DNA of 64,000 nucleotides, taken from NCBI RefSeq assembly GCF_030819175.1, contig NZ_JAUTBJ010000002.1, positions 568,001 through 632,000 of the forward strand, in the 5' to 3' direction. Source of the DNA: Sphingomonas sp. SORGH_AS_0879. GTDB lineage: Bacteria; Pseudomonadota; Alphaproteobacteria; Sphingomonadales; Sphingomonadaceae. The stretch's first letter is position 1. Each line of letters opens with the position of its first letter. The translations under genes and the position numbers were made by a program. Of the stretch, positions 1 to 7,343 are shown piece after piece. The notes beneath the pieces were generated by a model, which did not search any database, was not told the origin of the DNA, and saw only the letters and a program-made list of their open reading frames with translations.

Positions 1-1
1 C

Positions 2-574
2 ACCCCGCCCAAGCCGTTCTTTCCGACGGTCGACGCCGCCCGTCAGGAGGGTTTCACCGATTTCACCGCCGACGATGTCTGTCCGGTCAGTGGGTTCGTC
101 CTGCGGCTCGCGGGGCTGCGGCTGGAGTCGCGCGAACTGGTGCTGCGGATGCTGTCGCTGGGCGGGCGGGAGCCCGATCCGCGCATGACCACCTATCGGA
201 TCGTCGGGGAAGACGATCCCGAAGCGCGGGCGCTCATCGCCGAGGCCGATCTGGTCGTCGGCGCGCTCGGCTATCGTCCCCGGTCGCTGCCGCTGTTCGA
301 TGCGGAGGGTGCGCCGATCGCGCTGGCGCATGAGGCGGGACGGCCGATGGTCGATCGCCATTGCCGCATCCTCGATGCGCAGGATCGCCCGGTGCCGGAC
401 GCCTATGGCATCGGCCTGTCCGCCGGTTTCGTGCCCTGGGGCCCGCTCGGCGGGGAGAAGAGCTTTCGTGGTCAGGCCAACGGGCTGTGGCTGTGGCAGA
501 ACAATGTCGGGCAGATGATCGTCGACCAGTTGCTGGGTCAGGCGATACCCGAATGCGACAGCGCGGCGGCATGA
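2..574 (+). CDS. Partial FAD/NAD(P)-type oxidoreductase, C-terminal part
   Basis: The reading frame is open from the left edge, so the N-terminus lies outside the window. About 190 residues are visible. The segment with ADLVVGALGYRPRSLPLFD looks like the part of a two-dinucleotide-binding flavoprotein (pyridine nucleotide-disulphide oxidoreductase or monooxygenase-like) where a conserved ATG-like turn precedes the C-terminus, and the final GxxxG-rich stretch (residues near GPLGGEKSFRGQANG) fits an FAD-binding end. No catalytic residues can be checked because the Rossmann domains are missing. Its stop overlaps the next start by four bases (ATGA), so it is probably translationally coupled to the glycosyltransferase. 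The family assignment is tentative. Confidence 0.5.
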   Translation, partial: TPPKPFFPTVDAARQEGFTDFTADDVCPVSGFVLRLAGLRLESRELVLRMLSLGGREPDPRMTTYRIVGEDDPEARALIAEADLVVGALGYRPRSLPLFDAEGAPIALAHEAGRPMVDRHCRILDAQDRPVPDAYGIGLSAGFVPWGPLGGEKSFRGQANGLWLWQNNVGQMIVDQLLGQAIPECDSAAA

Positions 575-1632
575 GCGATCCTGTCGTCAGCCCTGTCGTC
601 AGCGTGGTCATCCCGGCCTATAACGGCGCCGGGCTGATCGGCGAGACGCTGGCGAGCCTGGGCGACCAGACGATGACCGAATGGGAGGCGCTGGTGGTCG
701 ATGACTGCTCGTCCGACCATACCCGTGAACTGGTACGCAACTGGCCCGACACCCGAGTCCGCCTGATCGAGAATGCGGTCAATGGCGGCCCCGTGGTCAC
801 GCGCAATCGCGGCTTCGCCGAGGCGCGGGGGCGGTATCTGGCGGGGCTCGACCAGGACGATCTCTGCCGCCCCGAAAGGCTGGCGCGGCAGGTCGCCTAT
901 CTGGAGGCGAACCCCGATGTCGTGCTGGTGGGCGCGCAGACCGAGCAGTTGGTCGAGGGGCGGGTTCTGCCCATGAACTATGCGGCACACAGCACGCCCG
1001 ACCTGATCCGCTGGCTGAGCTGGATCGAAAATCCGCTGGCCTGGTCGACGGTCATGGTGCGCGCGGATGTGGCGAGGCGGCTCGATCCGTTCACCCGGCC
1101 CGAGCTTCTCTATGCGGAGGACTTCGACCTCTATCACCGCATCGCCGCCTTCGGTCGGATCGCCCGGCTGGACGAGCCCCTGCTCCTCTATCGCCAGCAT
1201 GCGGGCGGCGTGTCGAAAAGGTTTATCGAGAAAATGCGGGCCAGTGCGACGCGGGTCGTGACGGAGGCGCATGCGCCGCTGCTGGGCGATGCCGCGTCGG
1301 AGGTCGCCCATCTGCTCGTCCGGCACAATATGGGCGGGGTGCCGATTCCCGATGGCGCGACGCTTCGGCGGCTGGGACAGGCGATCGCGACGTTGCAGAG
1401 CGCCTATCTGGCGCAGGTCGCCCCCGATATCGAGAGCGTGAAACTGATCCGCTGGGAAACCGCGCGGCGTTGGCGGCAATTGGCGCGGGCGGCCCTTCGC
1501 TCGGGTCGCGTGACGCTGGGCGATGTGTTCGCCTCACGCCCCCCGCATATGGGACTGGGCTATGCCGGGGTGGAGGACTTGCTGGGGTGGCGGATGATCG
1601 GGCTGGCGCGTCGCCTGGGACAAAATCGGTGA
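571..1632 (+). CDS. Glycosyltransferase family 2
   Basis: A 353-residue protein with a GT-A fold start: VSVVIPAYNGAGLIGETLASL near residue 10, VVDDCSSD near 45, and the acidic GLDQDD metal-binding motif near 95. It should transfer a sugar from a nucleotide-sugar donor to a cell-surface glycan or lipid; the acceptor cannot be read from sequence. No membrane segment is evident, so it is probably cytoplasmic or peripheral. The ATG at 571 overlaps the upstream stop, which favours this start over longer in-frame extensions. The C-terminal third (after about residue 230) has no recognised motif. Confidence 0.88.
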   Translation: MSDPVVSPVVSVVIPAYNGAGLIGETLASLGDQTMTEWEALVVDDCSSDHTRELVRNWPDTRVRLIENAVNGGPVVTRNRGFAEARGRYLAGLDQDDLCRPERLARQVAYLEANPDVVLVGAQTEQLVEGRVLPMNYAAHSTPDLIRWLSWIENPLAWSTVMVRADVARRLDPFTRPELLYAEDFDLYHRIAAFGRIARLDEPLLLYRQHAGGVSKRFIEKMRASATRVVTEAHAPLLGDAASEVAHLLVRHNMGGVPIPDGATLRRLGQAIATLQSAYLAQVAPDIESVKLIRWETARRWRQLARAALRSGRVTLGDVFASRPPHMGLGYAGVEDLLGWRMIGLARRLGQNR

Positions 1633-2158
1633 GCGATGCACGCCTCTTCGAACGATCAAGGTTGATCTTGGCCAAACCGGATATTCGAATGACAGCTTGA
1701 AGACAGCCCTGTCGAAGGGTTGGTCGCGTATAAGATCATCGGCCCGCGATGGCGCACGCCGATGGATATCCGTCAGAAGAGATGTTCGACCAGCTTCGAC
1801 GCGCCAATGGCCACACCGCCCACGGCAACCCAGCTAGCCATCGCACCGAAAGTCAGGATGAGCAGACGGTCGAGCGGCGAAATGACGTGTTGGTCCATGG
1901 TCGTGCAATCCTCTCCAACCGGTCTGTGTGCCGGGATGGGGCAAATCTGCGATAAAATGACGGAAGACGCAAACCCGTTTTTCGAATTATGGTGATCGAT
2001 ATTGTTCACCAGAGCCGTATTGATGCGGTCGGCTGACGTCGCACAGCGCCTGCAATCGGTTGCAATTGCCCAAATGCTGTCGTTTTGTCAAAAGCTTGGG
2101 ATGATCGACGATCCGTTCGGGATCATCGGCAGGACGACGGCGAATCAGGTGAATTTTT
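1633..2158. other. Gene-poor interval between glycosyltransferase and PAP2 gene
   Basis: Apart from the possible 41-residue membrane protein on the minus strand, this stretch holds no supported gene. It is less GC-rich than the neighbours, particularly 1960-2160, which ends in an AGGTGA followed by a T tract just before the TTG start of the PAP2 gene and probably contains its promoter and ribosome binding site. No convincing RNA gene or terminator was recognised. Confidence 0.4.
1773..1898 (-). CDS. Putative small single-pass membrane protein
   Basis: A 41-codon frame with a clear hydrophobic segment (LLILTFGAMASWVAVGGVAIGA), followed by a short charged tail. A purine-rich AGAGGA lies about 10 bases upstream of the ATG at 1898. 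It lies alone in an otherwise gene-poor interval between the glycosyltransferase and the phosphatase. Very short frames arise easily by chance in this composition, so this is a modest call. No function can be proposed. Confidence 0.4.
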   Translation of the reverse strand: MDQHVISPLDRLLILTFGAMASWVAVGGVAIGASKLVEHLF

Positions 2159-2833
2159 TTGACAGACCAATCCCCCGAACGCCTGTCCGCCATGCCTCGG
2201 GCCTTGCGAGGGGCGGCGGCGGGCGCGGCGGCGCTGGCGATTCTCCTGTTCGCGGGGCTGCTGGTCGATCGCTGGCCGTTCGATTGGGACCGGGCGATTC
2301 TCACCGGGCTTCGCGCCCATGCCCAGTCGCGCGGGTTGATGCGTGCGGCGGTCGATATCACCGCACTGGGTAGCGTGCCCGTGCTGGTGCTGATGGTCGG
2401 CGCGGCGACGCTGCTGCTGGCGGCACGCGGCTGGTGGTTGACCGCCGGTGTGACGGTGGCGTCGGGGATCAGCGGCGGCGCGGTGGTGACCCTGGTCAAG
2501 CAAGGCGTGTCGCGCGCCCGGCCCGACCTGGTGCCGCACTGGGTCGATGTGTCCAACGCCAGCTTCCCCAGCGGCCATGCGGCGGGCAGCGCGATGGTCT
2601 ATCTGACCCTCGCCGCGCTGGCGACCCAGGTGACACGGCACCGCCGGGTGCGTCATGCCATCGTGGCGATGGCGGTGTTGCTGGTCGGGGCGATCGGGGT
2701 CAGCCGTGTCTATCTGGGCGTCCACTGGCCGTCCGACGTGGCGGCGGGGTGGTGCTTCGGCACGCTCTGGGCGCTCGGCTGGTGGTGGGCCACGGCGGCG
2801 ATCCGCGCGTCCTGGCCCACCATGCGCGAATAG
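2159..2833 (+). CDS. PAP2-family membrane phosphatase
   Basis: A 224-residue multi-pass protein with the complete lipid phosphatase signature: KQGVSRARP (KX6RP, motif 1), FPSGHAAG (PSGH, motif 2) and SRVYLGVHWPSD (SRX5HX3D, motif 3). Five to six hydrophobic segments fit the family. The likely activity is dephosphorylation of a phospholipid such as undecaprenyl pyrophosphate or phosphatidic acid at the outer face of the inner membrane. The start is uncertain: TTG 2159 has an AGGTGA about 8 bases upstream, whereas ATG 2192 lacks a clear site. Confidence 0.88.
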   Translation: MTDQSPERLSAMPRALRGAAAGAAALAILLFAGLLVDRWPFDWDRAILTGLRAHAQSRGLMRAAVDITALGSVPVLVLMVGAATLLLAARGWWLTAGVTVASGISGGAVVTLVKQGVSRARPDLVPHWVDVSNASFPSGHAAGSAMVYLTLAALATQVTRHRRVRHAIVAMAVLLVGAIGVSRVYLGVHWPSDVAAGWCFGTLWALGWWWATAAIRASWPTMRE

Positions 2834-2837
2834 GGGC

Positions 2838-3677
2838 TTAGGCTTGAGCGCGCGCCAGTAGAGCCTGCGCGGCCTTCAGATGCGGTGCGTCGACCATCCG
2901 GCCATCCAGTTGCAGCGCCCCTGCGCCGGGATTCATGGCGAAAAGATCGACGATCGCCCGCGCGCGGGCCAGTTCGTCCGCCGACGGGGTGAAGGCGGCG
3001 TTGATGACCGGCACCTGGGACGGGTGGATCGCCATCATACCGGTAAAGCCGTCCCGTCGTCCGCGCGCGGCATAGGCGGCCAGCCCCTCCAGATCGCGGA
3101 AATCGGGATAGACCGTCTCGATCGCGCTTACCCCCGCCGCATGCGCCGCGAACAGGGTCAGCGAGCGGGCGAGTTGATAGGGCGGGGTATAGCCGCCATC
3201 GGCTTCCCGCGCGGTCGCGGCGCCGATCGCGGCGGGCAGATCCTCCGCGCCCCAGGTCAGCCCGGCGAGCGGCAGGCTCGATCCTGCATAGTCGCCCAGC
3301 CGGAACAGCGCGGTCGGGGTTTCGGTGGCGATCGGCAGGATCGGGATATGGTTCACCCCACGCGCCGCCAGCGCATGGAGGCTGACCAGCCCCTCGGCCT
3401 TGGGCAGCACGATCCCGTCGGGCCGGGCGGGCAGAACCGCCGCTAGGTCGTCCGCCGCCAGCGGCCCATCGACCGGGTTGATCCGCACGAACAGCGCCAC
3501 CGCGCCGTCACGCGGTTCCGCCAGGAACCGGGCGATGGCGTCGCGTGCGCGCGGCTTGGCATCGGGGGCAACCGCATCCTCCAGGTCGAGGATCAGCGCG
3601 TCGGCGCCCGATCCCATCGCCTTGGCCATCCGGTCCGGCCGGTCGCCGGGCACGAACAGCAGCGAACGCAGCCGCAT
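2838..3677 (-). CDS. HpcH/HpaI-type CoA ester lyase (citrate lyase beta-like)
   Basis: A 279-residue TIM-barrel-type protein starting MRLRSLLFVPGDRPDRMAKA, the typical opening of the CitE/L-malyl-CoA lyase family. Supporting motifs are LILDLEDAV (metal/Arg region), VRINPVDG, IVLPKAEG and the WGAEDLPAAIGA segment bearing the acidic metal ligands. The family cleaves or forms (3S)-malyl-CoA, beta-methylmalyl-CoA or citramalyl-CoA; the exact substrate is not readable. It is encoded just downstream of galE (5-base gap) in the same direction, so the two are probably cotranscribed. Confidence 0.85.
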   Translation of the reverse strand: MRLRSLLFVPGDRPDRMAKAMGSGADALILDLEDAVAPDAKPRARDAIARFLAEPRDGAVALFVRINPVDGPLAADDLAAVLPARPDGIVLPKAEGLVSLHALAARGVNHIPILPIATETPTALFRLGDYAGSSLPLAGLTWGAEDLPAAIGAATAREADGGYTPPYQLARSLTLFAAHAAGVSAIETVYPDFRDLEGLAAYAARGRRDGFTGMMAIHPSQVPVINAAFTPSADELARARAIVDLFAMNPGAGALQLDGRMVDAPHLKAAQALLARAQA

Positions 3678-3682
3678 GGGAC

Positions 3683-4687
3683 TTAACGCCCCATCTCGGC
3701 CAGCTTGCGCTCCCAGGCCAGGGCGTCGCGGACGATGCCGTCCAGATCGTCGCGCTCGGGCCGCCAGGCCAGGGTGGACAGGATCGCGCCATTGTCCGCG
3801 ACCAGCTCCGCCGGATCGCCCGCGCGGCGCCCTTCCAGGCGGCGCTCGATCCTGTGATTGGTCACGCGGTCGACGGCGTCGAGCACTTCGAGGACCGAGA
3901 AGCCCCGGCCATAGCCGCAATTGAGCGTGTGGCTCTCACCCGGCTGCGCGACCAGCAGGTCGAGGGCGGCGACATGCGCGGCGGCGAGGTCGGAGACATG
4001 GATATAGTCGCGCACCCCCGTCCCGTCGCGGGTCGGGAAGTCGGTGCCATAGACGCCGACCGCGTCACGCTTGCCGATCGCCGCCTCGACCGCGATCTTG
4101 ATCAGGTGGGTCGCGCCGACCGTCGACTGGCCTGAGCGGCCCTGCGGGTCGGCACCCGCGACGTTGAAGTAGCGCAGCGCGCAATAATTGATCGGATGCG
4201 CGGCGGCGACGTCCTTCAGCATGATCTCCGTCATCAGCTTGGACATGCCATAAGGGTTGATCGGGGCCTTGGGGTCATTCTCGGTGATCGGCACTTTTTC
4301 GGGCGTGCCATAGGTGGCGGCGGTCGAGGAGAAGATGAAATGGGGCACGCCCTCGGCCACCGCGCTTTCGATCAGCGAGCGGCTGGCGGCGGTATTGTTG
4401 CGATAATATTTGAGCGGATCGCTGACCGATTCCGGCACCACCACCGAACCGGCGAAATGCATGATCGCACGGACCCGGTGCTCGCGGATCGCGGCGCGGA
4501 CCGTGTCGTCGTCGGCGACGTTCGCCACGACCAGCGACGCGCGCGGATCAACCGCCCAGTCGAAACCGGTGACCAGATTGTCGAGCACGACGACCTCATA
4601 GCCCGCGTCCAGCAGCGCCAGCACGGCATGGCTGCCGATATAGCCCGCGCCGCCCGTCACCATCACTTTGCCGTTGATCGTCGCCAT
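3683..4687 (-). CDS. galE: UDP-glucose 4-epimerase
   Basis: A 334-residue extended short-chain dehydrogenase. The N-terminal GGAGYIGSH is the NAD-binding GxxGxxG. The catalytic Ser and YxxxK are seen as FSSTAATYG and NPYGMSKLM. Later motifs such as LRYFNVAGADP and GTGVRDYIHVSDLA are characteristic of GalE. It interconverts UDP-glucose and UDP-galactose in the cytoplasm for galactose metabolism and surface polysaccharides, consistent with a glycosyltransferase and phosphatase nearby. The ATG at 4687 is chosen because MATINGKVMVTGG places the Rossmann motif at the usual distance from the start; the longer upstream frame looks non-coding. Confidence 0.95.
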   Translation of the reverse strand: MATINGKVMVTGGAGYIGSHAVLALLDAGYEVVVLDNLVTGFDWAVDPRASLVVANVADDDTVRAAIREHRVRAIMHFAGSVVVPESVSDPLKYYRNNTAASRSLIESAVAEGVPHFIFSSTAATYGTPEKVPITENDPKAPINPYGMSKLMTEIMLKDVAAAHPINYCALRYFNVAGADPQGRSGQSTVGATHLIKIAVEAAIGKRDAVGVYGTDFPTRDGTGVRDYIHVSDLAAAHVAALDLLVAQPGESHTLNCGYGRGFSVLEVLDAVDRVTNHRIERRLEGRRAGDPAELVADNGAILSTLAWRPERDDLDGIVRDALAWERKLAEMGR

Positions 4688-4765
4688 CACTTTGTCCCGA
4701 ACCCTTGGATTGCCGTGGCCTAGCGCCTTCCTATCTAAGCATACAAGACGACGAGGAGATTTCGC

Positions 4766-5305
4766 GTGACTGAGTATGTGACACTGGCGGGTGGTTGCTT
4801 CTGGTGCACCGAGGCGGTGTTCAAGGACGTGATCGGCGTGGAATCGGTCGAAAGCGGCTATATCGGCGGAACCGTCCCCAACCCGACCTACAAGCAGGTC
4901 TGCGGCGGCGACACCGGCCATGCCGAGGCGATCCGCATCGGTTTCGATCCCGAGCAACTGGTGCTGGACGATCTGCTGGATATCTATTTCGCGACGCATG
5001 ACCCGACGCAGCTCAACCGGCAGGGCAATGACGTGGGTACGCAGTATCGCTCCGCCATGTTCCCGGCGGACGAGCGACAGGAAGTCGCGATGAAGGCGGC
5101 CGTCGAACGCGCCCAGGCGGGTTCGGACAAGCCGATCGTCACCACCATCGAGCCGATGGCGGAATGGTATCCTGCGGAGGATTATCATCAGGATTATTGG
5201 GAAACGTCCGGCCGGTCGAACCCCTATTGCATGGCGGTCATCCCGCCCAAGCTGCAAAAGCTGCGCAAGAGCTTCGCCGCGCGGTCGAAGGCGGTGACGG
5301 CGTAA
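4766..5305 (+). CDS. msrA: Peptide methionine-S-sulfoxide reductase MsrA
   Basis: A 179-residue protein with the catalytic GCFWCTE motif near residue 10. Downstream family motifs are SGYIGG, GHAEAIRIGFDP, THDPTQLNRQGNDVGTQYRS and EDYHQDYW. It reduces methionine-S-sulfoxide in proteins at the expense of thioredoxin. The GTG start at 4766 has the strong site CGAGGAG 7-8 bases upstream. The gene is divergent from galE, with a 78-base shared promoter region. Confidence 0.96.
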   Translation: MTEYVTLAGGCFWCTEAVFKDVIGVESVESGYIGGTVPNPTYKQVCGGDTGHAEAIRIGFDPEQLVLDDLLDIYFATHDPTQLNRQGNDVGTQYRSAMFPADERQEVAMKAAVERAQAGSDKPIVTTIEPMAEWYPAEDYHQDYWETSGRSNPYCMAVIPPKLQKLRKSFAARSKAVTA

Positions 5306-5335
5306 TTTCGCCTGGGGGTGGGTTATGCCCTTGGC

Positions 5336-5408
5336 CTTCGATTTCGCTCAGGCTGAACGGGACTTGGGACATGAACCCTTCCTCCGTTCACGCTGAGCGA
5401 AGTCGAAG
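5336..5408. repeat. REP-like inverted repeat
   Basis: Two 25-base arms (5336-5360 and 5384-5408) are inverted copies with 22 of 25 positions matching. The core is TTCGCTCAG, flanked by CTTCGA and GAACGG. This is the form of a short dispersed palindromic element often seen between genes in sphingomonads. It sits between convergent msrA and the Sua5-like gene, so it could also act as a bidirectional terminator or RNA-stabilising hairpin. Copy number elsewhere in the genome cannot be seen. Confidence 0.7.
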
Positions 5409-5435
5409 TGCACGCCCCGAACTTCGCCGAAACCC

Positions 5436-6371
5436 CTATCGCGTCGCCGCGCGTCGCAGCCGGTCGTTGATCGCCTCCCCGATCCCCTCGACCGGGATCG
5501 GCGCGATGGCCAGCCTGGGGCGGTCGCCGGTATCGGCGCGGTGGAGTGCGTCGAACAGATTTGCAGCCGCTTCCACCGGATCGCCGGTCGCCGACAGCGT
5601 GTCCTGCCCCGTCACCGCGCCGAAACCGATCAGCCATTCGTCCGCCGCCGCCTTCGTCGCGTTCAGCCGCAAGGGCTTGGCGGGGGCGTAATGGCTGGCG
5701 AGTTGTCCCGGCGCGGTGACGATGGCGGGGGCGTCGGGGCCCTGCTCGACGGACCCCAGCACGCCCGCCAGCATCGACGCCGTGACGGGGCCGGGGCGCA
5801 GGATGGTGCGGCCCGCGACGATGGTCGATTCCAGCCCCGCCTCGGTCGCGCCGTCATCCAGGATCGGCACGGCGGGGCCCAGGCTGGCGCGGACGTGCGC
5901 GGCGCGGGTCGGGCTGATCCCGCCGCTGGCATTGGCGGACGGGGCGGCGAGGGGGCGACCGCTCTCCGCCAACAGCGCCTGCATCGCCCGGTGGCGGGGC
6001 ACGCGGATCGCCACCGTCTCCAGCCCCGCCGTCACCAGCGAGGCGATGCCCGACCCGGCGCGCACCGGCAGGACCAGCGTCAGCGGCCCGGGCCAGAATG
6101 CCTCGGCCAGCGCCAGCGCATCGGCGTCGAACAGCGCCAGTTTCCGTGCCGTCGCCAGATCGGCGACATGGACGATCAGCGGATTGAACGAGGGCCGCCC
6201 CTTGGCGGCATAGATGCGCGCGACCGCTCCGGCGTCGGTGGCGTCGGCGGCCAGGCCATAGACGGTCTCGGTCGGTACCGCGACGATCCCGGCCGTCAGA
6301 ATGACGTGGGCGGCGGCGCGGATCGCGGGCGGGGAGAAGGGCAGGGTCGGATCGTGGTCGGGGAAGCGCAT
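5436..6371 (-). CDS. L-threonylcarbamoyladenylate synthase (Sua5/TsaC type)
   Basis: A 311-residue protein. The N-terminal YrdC-like domain has PTETVYGLAADATD, AAKGRPSFNPLIVH, WPGPLTLVL, VAIRVPRH and APSANASGGISPT, all diagnostic of Sua5/TsaC. The length exceeds the single-domain TsaC and includes a C-terminal Sua5-type domain joined by a linker beginning near GPVTASML. The enzyme makes threonylcarbamoyl-AMP from threonine, bicarbonate and ATP for the t6A37 modification of ANN-decoding tRNAs. It is on the opposite strand to the adjacent genes and appears monocistronic. Confidence 0.94.
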   Translation of the reverse strand: MRFPDHDPTLPFSPPAIRAAAHVILTAGIVAVPTETVYGLAADATDAGAVARIYAAKGRPSFNPLIVHVADLATARKLALFDADALALAEAFWPGPLTLVLPVRAGSGIASLVTAGLETVAIRVPRHRAMQALLAESGRPLAAPSANASGGISPTRAAHVRASLGPAVPILDDGATEAGLESTIVAGRTILRPGPVTASMLAGVLGSVEQGPDAPAIVTAPGQLASHYAPAKPLRLNATKAAADEWLIGFGAVTGQDTLSATGDPVEAAANLFDALHRADTGDRPRLAIAPIPVEGIGEAINDRLRRAATR

Positions 6372-6463
6372 GGTCGCGCCGCCCTATACCCGCTCGCCGC
6401 CGCCGCGATAAGGGGGCGCGTCCCCCTTCGACAATCGGCATTGGGCACCCTATCTGGCGGATC

Positions 6464-7282
6464 ATGTTCGATCTCGATTCCTATCTCGCCCGCATCGCCC
6501 TTCCGTCGCGCGTCACCGTCGATGCCGAGGGGCTGGCCCGGCTGCAATGGGCGCACCGGCTGGCCATCCCCTTCGAGAATCTCGATGTGCGACTGGGCCG
6601 CACGATCGCGATCGACAGCGACAGCGTCTTCGCCAAGCTGGTGACCGCCAAGCGCGGCGGCTATTGTTTCGAGCAGAACCGGCTGTTCCTCGACGCGCTG
6701 GCCGCGCACGGCTTTGCCGCGCGCCCACTGCTCGCCCGCGTCTGGCTGCGCGCCAGCGACGTGCCGCCGACCACCCATACGTTCAGCCTGGTCCATATCG
6801 ACGGGCAGGACTGGATCGCCGATGCGGGCTTCGGGGGCAGCTATTCGCCGCCCATGCCGTTGGTCGACGGGGCGGAGGCGACCGCGCCCGATGGCGCGCG
6901 CTTCCGGTTGGCCCGCGACGTCCAGCATGGCTGGATGCTGCTGCGCAACGGTCATCCGGGGCATACCGATGGCCGCTCGACGGGTGACGGGTGGGAGCCG
7001 CAATATAGCTTCACCACGGATCAGGTCTGGGACGCGGATCTGAGCATGGGCAATCACTGGACCGCGACCGCCGAGGACAGCCGGTTCCGCCAGGCCAATA
7101 TCGTCAGTATCATCCTGCCGCACGGCTTCGCCTCGCTGACCGACCGGCATTATCGCCGCCGGGTCGGCCAGGACGAGACCAGCGCGACGCTGAGCGACCC
7201 GCGCGTCTATCGGATGCGGATGAGCCTGATGTTCGGCATCGACCTGACCGCCGACGAGACGGCCAGCCTGTTCGCGGACTGA
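6464..7282 (+). CDS. nat: Arylamine N-acetyltransferase
   Basis: A 272-residue protein with the NAT cysteine-protease-like triad: Cys in RGGYCFEQN (about residue 69), His in THTFSLVH (about 106) and Asp in WIADAGFGG (about 121). The opening FDLDSYLARI and IPFENLDVRLG are also typical. It transfers acetyl from acetyl-CoA to arylamines or hydrazines. It stands divergent from the Sua5-like gene and convergent with the receptor gene, separated from the latter by a hairpin. Confidence 0.95.
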   Translation: MFDLDSYLARIALPSRVTVDAEGLARLQWAHRLAIPFENLDVRLGRTIAIDSDSVFAKLVTAKRGGYCFEQNRLFLDALAAHGFAARPLLARVWLRASDVPPTTHTFSLVHIDGQDWIADAGFGGSYSPPMPLVDGAEATAPDGARFRLARDVQHGWMLLRNGHPGHTDGRSTGDGWEPQYSFTTDQVWDADLSMGNHWTATAEDSRFRQANIVSIILPHGFASLTDRHYRRRVGQDETSATLSDPRVYRMRMSLMFGIDLTADETASLFAD

Positions 7283-7287
7283 CCCAA

Positions 7288-7329
7288 GCGGCCCGTTATC
7301 TTCGCCATGTCTGCGGCGAAGCGGGCCGC
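7288..7329. terminator. Nested hairpin between convergent genes
   Basis: Perfect 8-base arms GCGGCCCG (7288-7295) and CGGGCCGC (7322-7329) enclose a second stem TTCGCC/GGCGAA. It lies in the 61-base gap between the nat stop and the receptor stop, where a bidirectional terminator is expected. There is no long U tract on either side, so the activity is inferred from position and stability. Confidence 0.6.
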
Positions 7330-7343
7330 CTTCCCCCGATCGA

